DNA from: Myxococcales bacterium
GTDB taxonomy: Bacteria; Myxococcota_A; Polyangia; Palsa-1104
DNA length: 41,215 nucleotides
Direction of reading: 5' to 3'
NCBI GenBank assembly: GCA_028287105.1
Contig: JAQBQH010000216.1
Location: 1-41,215, forward strand
In this document: piece after piece, positions 1 through 7,570 of the stretch
How positions within the stretch are numbered: position 1 is the first letter of the stretch
Layout of the letters: each line of letters opens with the position of its first letter
Program-made: the position numbers and the translations under genes
Notes under the pieces: model-generated
Seen by the model: the letters and a program-made list of their open reading frames with translations, nothing else
Database searches by the model: none
Told to the model about the DNA's origin: nothing

Positions 1-72
1 GCTCCGGCTCGCGCCCGCGCTCCGGCTCGCGCCCGCGCTCCGGCTCGCGCCCACGCTCCGGCTCGCGCCCGC
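1..72. repeat. 18-bp tandem repeat (4 copies, window edge)
   Basis: The unit gctccggctcgcgcccgc occurs four times head to tail from base 1, with one substitution in the third copy, and degenerates after base 72. The unit is a multiple of three and on the minus strand encodes RGREPE repeats in the linker of the TPR protein. The array begins at the window edge, so its full copy number is unknown. Confidence 0.9.
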
Positions 73-1120
73 GCTGCGGCTCGTCGTCCTCGACGCTCTT
101 CATGCGCCCCGAGGCGCTCATCATGACCGGCCGCCCGCCGGTCGCGTTCGTCGGCACGCGCGGCTGCTGCGGCGGCGGCGCGATGTCGTCGTCGAGCGAC
201 GGCTGCGACGGCGCCCGCGCCCGCCCCGGATTCGACAGCGCCGCCTCGGCATCGGGATCGCCGGGCGCCAATTGAAGAATCTTTCGCCACGTCGAGTCGC
301 GCCCGCGCGCGTCGCCGTTCTCGCCGAGAATGCGCGCCAGCTCCTTCAACACCGAGACCGACTTCGAGCGCTGATCGAGCGCCTCGAACGCCTTGGCCAG
401 GAGCGACAGCACCTCGGTATCGCGCGGATCCGCCTTGAAGCAGACCTGCAGCTTCGGCAGCGCCCGCCGAGGATCGCCCTTCTCGATGTACAGCCCCGCC
501 AGCTCCTTCGTCACCGGACGATTGTCGGGCGAGTGGAAGAGCAGACGTTCCGCGACCTTCATGAAGTCGTCGACGCGCCCTGCCTGACGCAGCTGCTCGG
601 CCGCCTTCGAGAACTCGTCGATGGCCTCGCGGACCATCGCTTCCTTCGAGTACAGCTCGGCCAGCTTGATGCGATTGGCGACGGTCTCGGGGTCCAGCTC
701 GACGATCTGCTTGAGCGCCGCCAGCGCGTCGCGCGTCTTGCCTTCGCGATGGTAGAAGGCCGCCACCGCCTCGTATTGCTGCATCGCGTCCGACAAGAGG
801 CCGAGCTGCTTGTACAGCTCCGCCAGCTTGTGGTTCACGTCGACGAGCCGCGGCTCGATCTTCAGGATCTGTTTGTAGACCGCGACCGCTTTGAGATAAA
901 AGCCCTGGTCGCTGTAGAACTGCGCGACCTTCGCATACGTGTCCGCCGCCTCGCTCTTCTTCCCGAGCTTGGCGTACAGATCGCCTATCTTCAGCCAGAT
1001 GCGGACGTCTTTATCGTCGTCCGCAACGACCTTCAGATATTCTTTGATCGCCTTTTCAAATTGGCCCTTTTCGACCAATTTTTGCGCGCCGGCAATCAGT
1101 TTGTCTTTGTTCGTCGCCAC
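1..1120 (-). CDS. Tetratricopeptide-repeat protein, C-terminus beyond the window
   Basis: Translating the minus strand from the GTG at 1120 gives an open frame to base 1, so about 373 residues are visible and the C-terminus is missing. The first ~250 residues are successive TPR-like helical pairs (for example KAIKEYLKVV, DLYAKLGKKSEAADTY, HKLAELYKQLGLLSDAMQQY), a fold that normally mediates protein-protein contacts. No signal peptide is visible, so it is probably cytoplasmic. After about residue 290 the sequence turns into a Pro/Arg/Glu-rich linker that ends in RGREPE repeats at the window edge. The GTG is the first start codon after an in-frame TAG; an AGGAG lies rather far upstream (about 17 bases). 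The gene follows accC after 71 bases and has its own good sigma-70-like promoter. The binding partner cannot be told from the sequence. Confidence 0.85.
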   Translation of the reverse strand, partial: MATNKDKLIAGAQKLVEKGQFEKAIKEYLKVVADDDKDVRIWLKIGDLYAKLGKKSEAADTYAKVAQFYSDQGFYLKAVAVYKQILKIEPRLVDVNHKLAELYKQLGLLSDAMQQYEAVAAFYHREGKTRDALAALKQIVELDPETVANRIKLAELYSKEAMVREAIDEFSKAAEQLRQAGRVDDFMKVAERLLFHSPDNRPVTKELAGLYIEKGDPRRALPKLQVCFKADPRDTEVLSLLAKAFEALDQRSKSVSVLKELARILGENGDARGRDSTWRKILQLAPGDPDAEAALSNPGRARAPSQPSLDDDIAPPPQQPRVPTNATGGRPVMMSASGRMKSVEDDEPQRGREPERGREPERGREPERGREPE

Positions 1121-1166
1121 TCGTGTCCCGTTCGACGGAGCTCCTATAAGCTGGGCCGGACACTAC

Positions 1167-1195
1167 ATTTTAGGCGGACCCACGTGATGGGTCAA
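1167..1195 (-). promoter_or_regulatory. Predicted sigma-70 promoter of the TPR gene
   Basis: On the minus strand a -35 TTGACC (1195-1190) is followed after exactly 17 bases by a -10 TAAAAT (1172-1167), each 5 of 6 to consensus. The -35 overlaps the accC stop codon. A start point near 1160 would leave a leader of about 40 bases before the GTG at 1120. The spacer contains CACGTG. This suggests the TPR gene can be expressed independently of the accBC operon. Confidence 0.55.
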
Positions 1196-2547
1196 GCAAC
1201 GGCGGGGGCGTTTTCCGTCGAAAATCGTTCGAGAAAGTGGGTGTCCAACCTACCTGCGATGAAGTCGGGATGGTCGATCAGCCGCTTGTGGAAATCGAGG
1301 TTGGTCTGAATCCCCTCGACCACGAATTCCTGAAGTGCCCGCCGCAGGCGGCGGATCGCCGAATGCCGGTCCTCGGCGTGCACGATCAGCTTCGCCAAAA
1401 GCGAGTCGTAGTTGGGCGGAACGACGTAGCCCTCGTAGATGTGGGTGTCGACGCGCACCCCGAACCCGCCCGGCAGGTTGAGCGCCGAGATCCGCCCCGG
1501 TGACGGCGTGAACTTGATCGGGTCCTCGGCGTTGACACGGCACTCGATGGCGTGGCCGCGCGGCCGGAAGCGCCCCGTGAAGGTCGACGACAGCGGCTCG
1601 CCGGCCGCCAGCTTGATCTGCTCGCGCACGAGGTCGAGGCCGGTGACCATCTCGGTCACGGTGTGCTCGACCTGGATGCGCGTGTTCATCTCCATGAAGT
1701 AGAAGTTCCCCTTCTCGTAGAGGAACTCCATGGTGCCGACGTTGGAGTAGTTGATGGCGCGCATCGCCTTCTCGCACACCGCCATCAGCGTCTCGCGCTG
1801 CTTGTCGTCGAGCGCCACCGACGGCGCCTCCTCGACGAGCTTCTGGTGGCGCCGCTGGATCGAGCACTCGCGCTCGCCCAGGATGGCGACGCCGCCCCTG
1901 CCGTCGGCGACCACCTGGACCTCGATGTGGCGCGGCGCCTCGACGTAGCGCTCGAGGTAGACGTCGGACGAACCGAAGCCGGCGAGCGCCTCGGCGCGCG
2001 CCACCTCGAGCTGCGCCAGGAGGCGCCCGCGGTCCTTCACGATCTTCATGCCGCGCCCGCCGCCGCCGGCCGACGCCTTGATGATGATCGGAAAGCCGAT
2101 CTCCTCGACGGCGGTCATGGCCTGATCGTCGGTCTCGAGGAGCCCGGTGCCGGGGAGGATGGGAACCCCGGCCTCGACCATCGCCTTGCGCGCCGAGATC
2201 TTGCCGCCCATGAGGCGCATGATCTTCGGCGGTGGCCCGATGAACTTGAGGCCGCAGCGCTCGGTCATCTCCGCGAACTCGGCGTTCTCCGAGAGGAAGC
2301 CGTAGCCGGGATGGATGGCCTCGGCCCCGGTCACCTCGGCGGCGCTGATGATGGCCGGGATGTGCAGGTACGAGTCCTTGGCCGGCGCCGGTCCGATGCA
2401 CACGCTCTCGTCGGCGAACTTGACGTGCAGCGCGTTCGAGTCGGCCAGCGAGTGCACCGCCACCGCCTCGACCCCGAGCTCCCGGCAGGCGCGAATGACA
2501 CGCAGCGCGATCTCGCCGCGATTGGCGATGAGGATCCGTTTGAACAT
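1192..2547 (-). CDS. accC: Acetyl-CoA carboxylase, biotin carboxylase subunit
   Basis: This 451-residue protein carries out ATP- and bicarbonate-dependent carboxylation of the biotin carried by AccB, the first half-reaction of malonyl-CoA synthesis for fatty acids. The length and motifs are those of bacterial AccC. The N-terminal biotin-carboxylase domain contains [10 protein letters not shown] (79-88). The ATP-grasp domain has the glycine-rich loop [11 protein letters not shown] (157-167) and the catalytic segment MNTRIQVEH (287-295), followed by the C-terminal biotin-carboxylase domain. The ATG at 2547 lies two bases after the accB stop codon, so the two are translationally coupled in the usual accB-accC order. 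No key residue is missing. The carboxyltransferase genes (accA/accD) are not in this window. Confidence 0.97.
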   Translation of the reverse strand: MFKRILIANRGEIALRVIRACRELGVEAVAVHSLADSNALHVKFADESVCIGPAPAKDSYLHIPAIISAAEVTGAEAIHPGYGFLSENAEFAEMTERCGLKFIGPPPKIMRLMGGKISARKAMVEAGVPILPGTGLLETDDQAMTAVEEIGFPIIIKASAGGGGRGMKIVKDRGRLLAQLEVARAEALAGFGSSDVYLERYVEAPRHIEVQVVADGRGGVAILGERECSIQRRHQKLVEEAPSVALDDKQRETLMAVCEKAMRAINYSNVGTMEFLYEKGNFYFMEMNTRIQVEHTVTEMVTGLDLVREQIKLAAGEPLSSTFTGRFRPRGHAIECRVNAEDPIKFTPSPGRISALNLPGGFGVRVDTHIYEGYVVPPNYDSLLAKLIVHAEDRHSAIRRLRRALQEFVVEGIQTNLDFHKRLIDHPDFIAGRLDTHFLERFSTENAPAVA

Positions 2548-2549
2548 GC

Positions 2550-3122
<573 letters not shown>

Positions 3123-3140
3123 CTCACTTTACTCGTTCGC

Positions 3141-3593
3141 TCATGATGTCGATTTTTCCTCGAGCAGATCCAGGACCGCCTCGAGCGCCAGACCATACCC
3201 GCGCGCGCCGAAGCCGCCGATGGTACCCACGCAGACCGGCGCCACGAACGATCCATGGCGATACGGCTCGCGGGCATGCACGTTCGATAGATGTACCTCG
3301 ACGGCGGGCAGCCCGACCGCCCGTAATGCGTCGGCAATGGCCACCGACGTATGGGTATACGCCGCCGGGTTGATGATGATGGCTTGCGCGCGACCACGCG
3401 CCTCTTGGATTCGATTCACCAGCTCGCCTTCGACGTTCGACTGATGGCACTCGACCGTTGCCCCGCGCGCGGCGGCACGTTCGCCGACCTGGCGATCGAT
3501 GTCGGCCAGCGTCGTCGTGCCGTAGACACCAGGCTCACGCGTGCCGAGGAGGTTCAGATTCGGCCCGTGTAGCACCATTACGTGCGGGGCCAC
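3141..3593 (-). CDS. aroQ: 3-dehydroquinate dehydratase, type II
   Basis: Type II dehydroquinase (150 residues) dehydrates 3-dehydroquinate to 3-dehydroshikimate, step three of the shikimate pathway. Family signatures are plain: LHGPNLNLLGTRE at the N-terminus with the catalytic Arg, GVYG with the catalytic Tyr, INPAAYTHTSVA in the middle, and EVHLSNVHARE with the active-site His. The reading frame stays open far upstream (to about 4220), but that part is unrelated to dehydroquinases. I chose the GTG at 3593 because AAGAGG lies 4-5 bases upstream and the protein then begins just before LHGPNLN. It starts 8 bases after the roadblock gene and is followed 18 bases later by accB. Confidence 0.93.
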   Translation of the reverse strand: MAPHVMVLHGPNLNLLGTREPGVYGTTTLADIDRQVGERAAARGATVECHQSNVEGELVNRIQEARGRAQAIIINPAAYTHTSVAIADALRAVGLPAVEVHLSNVHAREPYRHGSFVAPVCVGTIGGFGARGYGLALEAVLDLLEEKSTS

Positions 3594-3601
3594 GGCGCCT
3601 C

Positions 3602-3961
3602 TTAGGCGATTTCCGCCTGCAGCTTCGGTGCGACCACGCGCAGAAGATAGCGGCCCTTGCCGAAGTTGCCGTCGGGACGAAGCGCGAGCGCCACGAAATA
3701 CTCGCTCGAGACCGTACGGATGAGGATGGTCAAGGAGCCGCAGCGAATCGCGATCTCCTGCACGGCGCCCACTTCCAGGATCTCGGCCGCCTTGCGTACC
3801 TGGGTCAGGATGAAGCTGAACTCCATGCCGACGGTCTGGATGTCGACCACTTCGTCGGGCACGGTGTACTGATCGACGGAGATGCCGTCGAAGCCCATGA
3901 GCAGCCCGGCCATTGCGCCTTCGGTCTCCTGGACCAGCCGCTTCAGATTTTCCTGGAACAT
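3602..3961 (-). CDS. Roadblock/LC7-domain protein (MglB-like fold)
   Basis: A 119-residue single-domain protein without signal peptide or membrane segment. Its pattern matches the Roadblock/LC7 fold: an N-terminal amphipathic helix (NLKRLVQETEGA), a strand pair around GLLMGFDGISVDQY, a long helix (EFSFILTQVRKAAEIL), and a final strand-helix ending GRYLLRVVAPKL. Bacterial members such as MglB of Myxococcus bind or activate small Ras-like GTPases and help set cell polarity; that role here is inference. ATG 3961 was chosen because GGAGG sits 4 bases upstream, although the frame extends to 4000. No GTPase gene is adjacent. The position in the pil-aro-acc series is noteworthy, since MglB-type systems control pilus polarity. 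Confidence 0.75.
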   Translation of the reverse strand: MFQENLKRLVQETEGAMAGLLMGFDGISVDQYTVPDEVVDIQTVGMEFSFILTQVRKAAEILEVGAVQEIAIRCGSLTILIRTVSSEYFVALALRPDGNFGKGRYLLRVVAPKLQAEIA

Positions 3962-4032
3962 CGCGCCTCCGGTTGTATCGGGTCGGCCGACGAGAGTCAA
4001 TCCGCGTTGGCCGTCGAGCGAAGGCGGCGGAG

Positions 4033-4734
4033 CTACATGGTTTTAACGGGTGCCGACGCGCCACACAGGATGGCGCCGGTCGAGTCGGTGCAGCATTCGA
4101 TGGGATCATCCTGCTGCGGGAAGCAGCCGCCGACCGCGCCGGCCGCGGCGAGCGGACAGGCCTGGGTCGTGCGCAAGCAGCCGGCGCACAGATCGACCGG
4201 GAAGTGGAGGGCGCCACCAATCATCTGATCGCCGCCGCGCATCGCGACCGGCCGCACCTCGGCAACGATCGTCAAGACCGCGCTGCCGGAGATCATGCCC
4301 GCCAAGGTGTGTGCCGCCGCGGCCGGAATGATCTCGATGAACATCGGTGCCAGGCCACCTGGATCGACGTTGCCACCCGCGGCCGCGTAGAAGAACTTCT
4401 GCTGCCCCGCCGGCAGCGCCACCGGGTCGCCCGCCGTCGTCGTCAGCGCGACGTTGGCGCCGATGAGCTGGATCGAGTTGTACTCGACGCCGCCCGTCTC
4501 GATGCGCGAGGTCAGGTTGTTGCGCACGAGCGGAACGGCGACGTAGCCATTCTGCTGCACCAGCGTGACGTCGAGGACGCCGCGGTCGCGCCCGACTCCG
4601 CCCACCGCGTTGGTGGCGACGCACATCGACATCTTCGTCACCGCCTCCATCTGCTGGATGGACATCGACAGGTTGTTGTCTGCGCAGCCGACGGCACCAA
4701 TGGCCGCGGTCACCAGGACGAGTGCGCCCTTCAT
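4033..4734 (-). CDS. Putative lipoprotein of unknown function
   Basis: A 233-residue exported protein that I do not recognise. The N-terminus is a typical lipoprotein signal: basic start, hydrophobic core, then AIGAVGC with the acceptor Cys at residue 17. The body is rich in small residues and predicted beta strands (VLDVTLVQQNGYVAVPLV, YNSIQLIGANVAL). The last ~50 residues contain a cluster of Cys (CAGCLRTTQAC, GGCFPQQDDPIECC), suggesting disulfides in the periplasm or on the cell surface. It lies 25 bases downstream of aroB and 71 bases upstream of the roadblock gene on the same strand, apparently in the same transcription unit. Nothing links it functionally to the shikimate enzymes. Confidence 0.8.
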   Translation of the reverse strand: MKGALVLVTAAIGAVGCADNNLSMSIQQMEAVTKMSMCVATNAVGGVGRDRGVLDVTLVQQNGYVAVPLVRNNLTSRIETGGVEYNSIQLIGANVALTTTAGDPVALPAGQQKFFYAAAGGNVDPGGLAPMFIEIIPAAAAHTLAGMISGSAVLTIVAEVRPVAMRGGDQMIGGALHFPVDLCAGCLRTTQACPLAAAGAVGGCFPQQDDPIECCTDSTGAILCGASAPVKTM

Positions 4735-4759
4735 ACACCTACCTCCAGGTTAGATCGTA

Positions 4760-5869
4760 TCATCTCGATTTTATCCCGAGCAAGATTTCGCTGATCCTCG
4801 AGGGGGCCAGCGCCACGACGCGCGCCGATCCCGGCTCGTCGACGACGATGAATCCGAGCGTCTCGCCGCCGCGTTTCTTGTCGACCGCCACCCGCGCCAG
4901 CACCTCGTGGCTCAGGCGCGGATCGAGATCGACCGGCAGCCGCACCGCGGAGAGGAGCGCGCGCAGGCGCGGCTCCAGATCGACGCCGCCGAGCGCCCGG
5001 TTGACGCGCGCCGCGGCCAGCATGCCGAGGCCGACCGCTTCGCCGTGCCGCAAGGGCTCGGGCATCTTGTGCGACGCCGACTCGAGCGCGTGGCCGATGG
5101 TGTGGCCGAAATTGAGGAGCGCGCGCGCGCCGGTGGTCTCGCGCTCGTCGGTGCCGACGACCCGCGCCTTGATCTCGCACGACCACGCCACCAGCTCCTC
5201 GAGGAGCTTGGGGTCGCCGGCGCAGGCGCGGTCGGCGCAGTCCTCGAGCCGCGCCAAGAGCTCGACGTCGGCGATGAAGGCGTGCTTGATGACCTCGGCC
5301 AGACCGGCGACCCGATCGCGCTCCGAGAGCGTCGCCAGCGACGTGACATCGGCGTAGACCAGCTTGGGCTGCCAGAAGGCTCCGACGAGGTTCTTGCCGG
5401 CCGGCAGGTTGACGCCGGTCTTGCCGCCCACCGACGAGTCGACCTGCGCCAGCAGCGTCGTCGGCACCTGGACGTAGGAGACCCCGCGCAGGAAGATCGA
5501 CGCCACGAAGCCGGCCAGATCGCCGACCACGCCACCGCCCAGCGCCACGATCACCGCGCCGCGATCGAGCCCTTCGCGCGCGAACGATTCGCACAGCTCC
5601 TCGGCGCGCGCCATCGACTTCGAGCCTTCCCCGTCGGGCACCACGGCCGCCGTCAGCCGGCGATTGCGCGCGCGCAGCGCATCGGCGTAGCGCCCGAGGT
5701 GCAGGCGCGACACGGTCTCGTCGGTGACGATGCCGATGCGGCCCGCCGGCAGGCGCGTGCACAGCTCGGCGGCGAAGCGCTCCTCGGCGTCGGGCTCGCC
5801 GTCGACGAAGATGGGATACGACCGATCCGCCGGATCGTTCGCAATCCCCACGTCGACACGCGTGCTCAC
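4760..5869 (-). CDS. aroB: 3-dehydroquinate synthase
   Basis: This 369-residue NAD- and metal-dependent enzyme converts DAHP to 3-dehydroquinate, step two of the shikimate pathway. Motifs in order: PDGEGSKS (substrate/NAD region), ALGGGVVGDLAGFVAS (NAD-binding glycine loop), QVPTTLLAQVDSSVGGKTGVN, then the metal-binding segments GLAEVIKHAFI and LLNFGHTIGHALES. All key regions are present and the length is normal. Its ATG overlaps the aroK stop by four bases (ATGA), so aroK and aroB are translationally coupled. Confidence 0.97.
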   Translation of the reverse strand: MSTRVDVGIANDPADRSYPIFVDGEPDAEERFAAELCTRLPAGRIGIVTDETVSRLHLGRYADALRARNRRLTAAVVPDGEGSKSMARAEELCESFAREGLDRGAVIVALGGGVVGDLAGFVASIFLRGVSYVQVPTTLLAQVDSSVGGKTGVNLPAGKNLVGAFWQPKLVYADVTSLATLSERDRVAGLAEVIKHAFIADVELLARLEDCADRACAGDPKLLEELVAWSCEIKARVVGTDERETTGARALLNFGHTIGHALESASHKMPEPLRHGEAVGLGMLAAARVNRALGGVDLEPRLRALLSAVRLPVDLDPRLSHEVLARVAVDKKRGGETLGFIVVDEPGSARVVALAPSRISEILLGIKSR

Positions 5870-6396
5870 TTCTCGAGCTCCTCGACGATCGCCTTGCCGA
5901 CCGCCGACGGCACCAGCCCGGTCGTCTCGATGGCGACGTGGGCGCGCGCGTAGTAGGGCTGGCGCTGCGCCATCAGCGCCTCGACCTCGGCGCGCACGTC
6001 CTTGCCGGCCAGCATCGGGCGCGTCGAGGCGTCGCCGATTCGCCGCACCAGCTCGTCGACCCCGGCGGTCAGGCAGATGACCTTGCCCGCGTGCAGCATG
6101 AAGTCCATGTTGTCGCCGTGCGCCGGCGCGCCGCCACCGACGGCGATCACCTGCGGCCCCTGGGCGGCGACGCGACGCAAGGCGGCCGCTTCGCGGGCGC
6201 GAAAGCCCGATTCGCGCTCGTTGAAGAAGATTTCGGCGATCGTCATGTGCGCCTCTTCTTCGATGACCGCGTCGAGATCGGCAAAGCGCCGCTCGAGCTT
6301 GGCCGCGAGCAAGAGGCCCACCGTCGACTTCCCCGTCGCCATGAAGCCGACCAGGAAGATCGGCCTCAAGATCCTAGTAGCGGTCGAGATCGGCAC
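5866..6396 (-). CDS. aroK: Shikimate kinase
   Basis: A 176-residue P-loop kinase that phosphorylates shikimate at O3 using ATP, step five of the pathway. The Walker A motif GFMATGKSTVG is near residue 18-28. ADLDAVIEE carries the shikimate/Mg-binding Asp, FRAREAAAL the substrate-binding Arg, VIAVGGGAP the glycine loop, and STRPML the lid Arg region. The first start is a GTG at 6396, 23 bases inside the end of aroC, with GAGGCG well placed upstream. A TTG at 6369, just after the aroC stop, is a possible alternative giving a protein nine residues shorter. It overlaps aroB by four bases. Together aroC-aroK-aroB form a coupled shikimate block behind the pilus genes. Confidence 0.95.
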   Translation of the reverse strand: MPISTATRILRPIFLVGFMATGKSTVGLLLAAKLERRFADLDAVIEEEAHMTIAEIFFNERESGFRAREAAALRRVAAQGPQVIAVGGGAPAHGDNMDFMLHAGKVICLTAGVDELVRRIGDASTRPMLAGKDVRAEVEALMAQRQPYYARAHVAIETTGLVPSAVGKAIVEELEK

Positions 6397-7552
6397 GATA
6401 CGCCTCGAGGCTGCGCTGCAGCTCCGTCATGGTGTCGCCACCGAATTTGTCGAGCAGCGCATCGGCCAGCACGAACGCCAGCGCCGCTTCCGCCACCACC
6501 GCCGCCGCCGGCACCGCGCACGAATCGGTGCGCTCTTTTTGCGCGTCGAACGGCTGCTTGGTGGCCAGGTCCACCGACGGCAGCGGTCGCGCCAGCGTCG
6601 GAATCGGCTTCATCGCCGCGCGCACGACCAGCGGCTCGCCATTGGTGATGCCGCCCTCGACGCCGCCCATGTTGTTGGTCGGGCGCGTGAACCTCTTGCC
6701 GTCGTGGAGGATGGGATCGAAGAGGTCCGAGCCGCGCATGGCCGCCGCGGCGAAGCCCGCGCCCACCTCGACGCCCTTCATGGCCTGGATCGACATCAGC
6801 GCCATGGCGATGCGGCCGTCGAGCCGCTCGGTCCATTCGACGTGCGAGCCGAGGCCCACCGGTACGCCCCAGGCGATGACCTCGACGACGCCGCCGACCG
6901 AGTCGCCGTCCTTCTGCGCCCGCTGGATCGCTTCGACCATCGCCTTGGAAGCGGCCTCGTCGACGCAGCGCACGTCCGACAGCTCGGCGCGATCGCGCGC
7001 CGCGCGCAACGCCGCATCGTCGGTCGCCACGAGCGGCGGCGCCGCCGCCTCGGCGATCCGCGTTACGTGACAGAGCAGCTCGATCCCGCACGCCTGCAGA
7101 AGCGCCTTGCAAAATGCGCCCGCCGCCACCCGCGCCGTCGTCGACCGCGCGCTCGATCGCTCGAGCACATCGCGCGCGTCGTGCAGGCCGAGCTTGAGCG
7201 CGCCCGCCAGATCGGCGTGCCCCGGCCGCGGCCGCGTCAGCGCCTTGGCCCGCTCGCCGCCGGGCGGCGTGAACGGGTCCATCACGTCCTTCCAGTTGGC
7301 GTGATCGGCGTTGGGCACCATGAGCGCCAGCGGCGCCCCGAGGGTCACTCCGCCGCGCAGCCCCGCCAGCACCTGGATCTGATCCTTCTCGATCTTCATG
7401 CGGCCGCCGCGGCCGTATCCCATCTGCCGCCGTCGGAGATCGCGGTTGACCGCCTCCTCCGAGACGCGCAAGCCGTGCGGCATCCCCTCGAGAATGGCGA
7501 CGAGCGCCGGCCCGTGCGATTCGCCGGCGGTCATGAGGCGCAAACGTGACAT
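6374..7552 (-). CDS. aroC: Chorismate synthase
   Basis: Chorismate synthase (392 residues) eliminates phosphate from EPSP to give chorismate with reduced FMN as cofactor, the last shared step of aromatic synthesis. Visible signatures are TAGESHGPAL (8-17), MGYGRGGRMKIEKD, LTRPRPGHADLAGALK, STTARVAAGAF, the FMN-binding NMGGVEGGITNGEPL, and TDSCAVPAAAVVAE near the end. It is somewhat longer than the E. coli enzyme (361). The ATG at 7552 is the first codon of the frame and starts with the family-typical MSRLRLMTAGESHG. It lies 18 bases after pilQ. Confidence 0.97.
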   Translation of the reverse strand: MSRLRLMTAGESHGPALVAILEGMPHGLRVSEEAVNRDLRRRQMGYGRGGRMKIEKDQIQVLAGLRGGVTLGAPLALMVPNADHANWKDVMDPFTPPGGERAKALTRPRPGHADLAGALKLGLHDARDVLERSSARSTTARVAAGAFCKALLQACGIELLCHVTRIAEAAAPPLVATDDAALRAARDRAELSDVRCVDEAASKAMVEAIQRAQKDGDSVGGVVEVIAWGVPVGLGSHVEWTERLDGRIAMALMSIQAMKGVEVGAGFAAAAMRGSDLFDPILHDGKRFTRPTNNMGGVEGGITNGEPLVVRAAMKPIPTLARPLPSVDLATKQPFDAQKERTDSCAVPAAAVVAEAALAFVLADALLDKFGGDTMTELQRSLEAYRADLDRY

Positions 7553-7570
7553 GGGGGGATTGTAATGCGG

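Noticed and set aside
272-1309. A 345-codon plus-strand frame at the left end
   Set aside because: It is the reverse of the TPR protein, whose minus-strand frame has clear TPR motifs and continues to the window edge.
3972-4000. TTGACT-N17-TACAAC on the minus strand before the roadblock gene
   Set aside because: The implied start point would fall inside the ribosome-binding site, about four bases before the ATG, so it is probably a chance match.
3594-4220. Upstream extension of the aroQ frame to 359 codons, suggesting a fusion
   Set aside because: The extra part is out-of-frame shadow of the roadblock and lipoprotein genes; a ribosome-binding site precedes the GTG at 3593.
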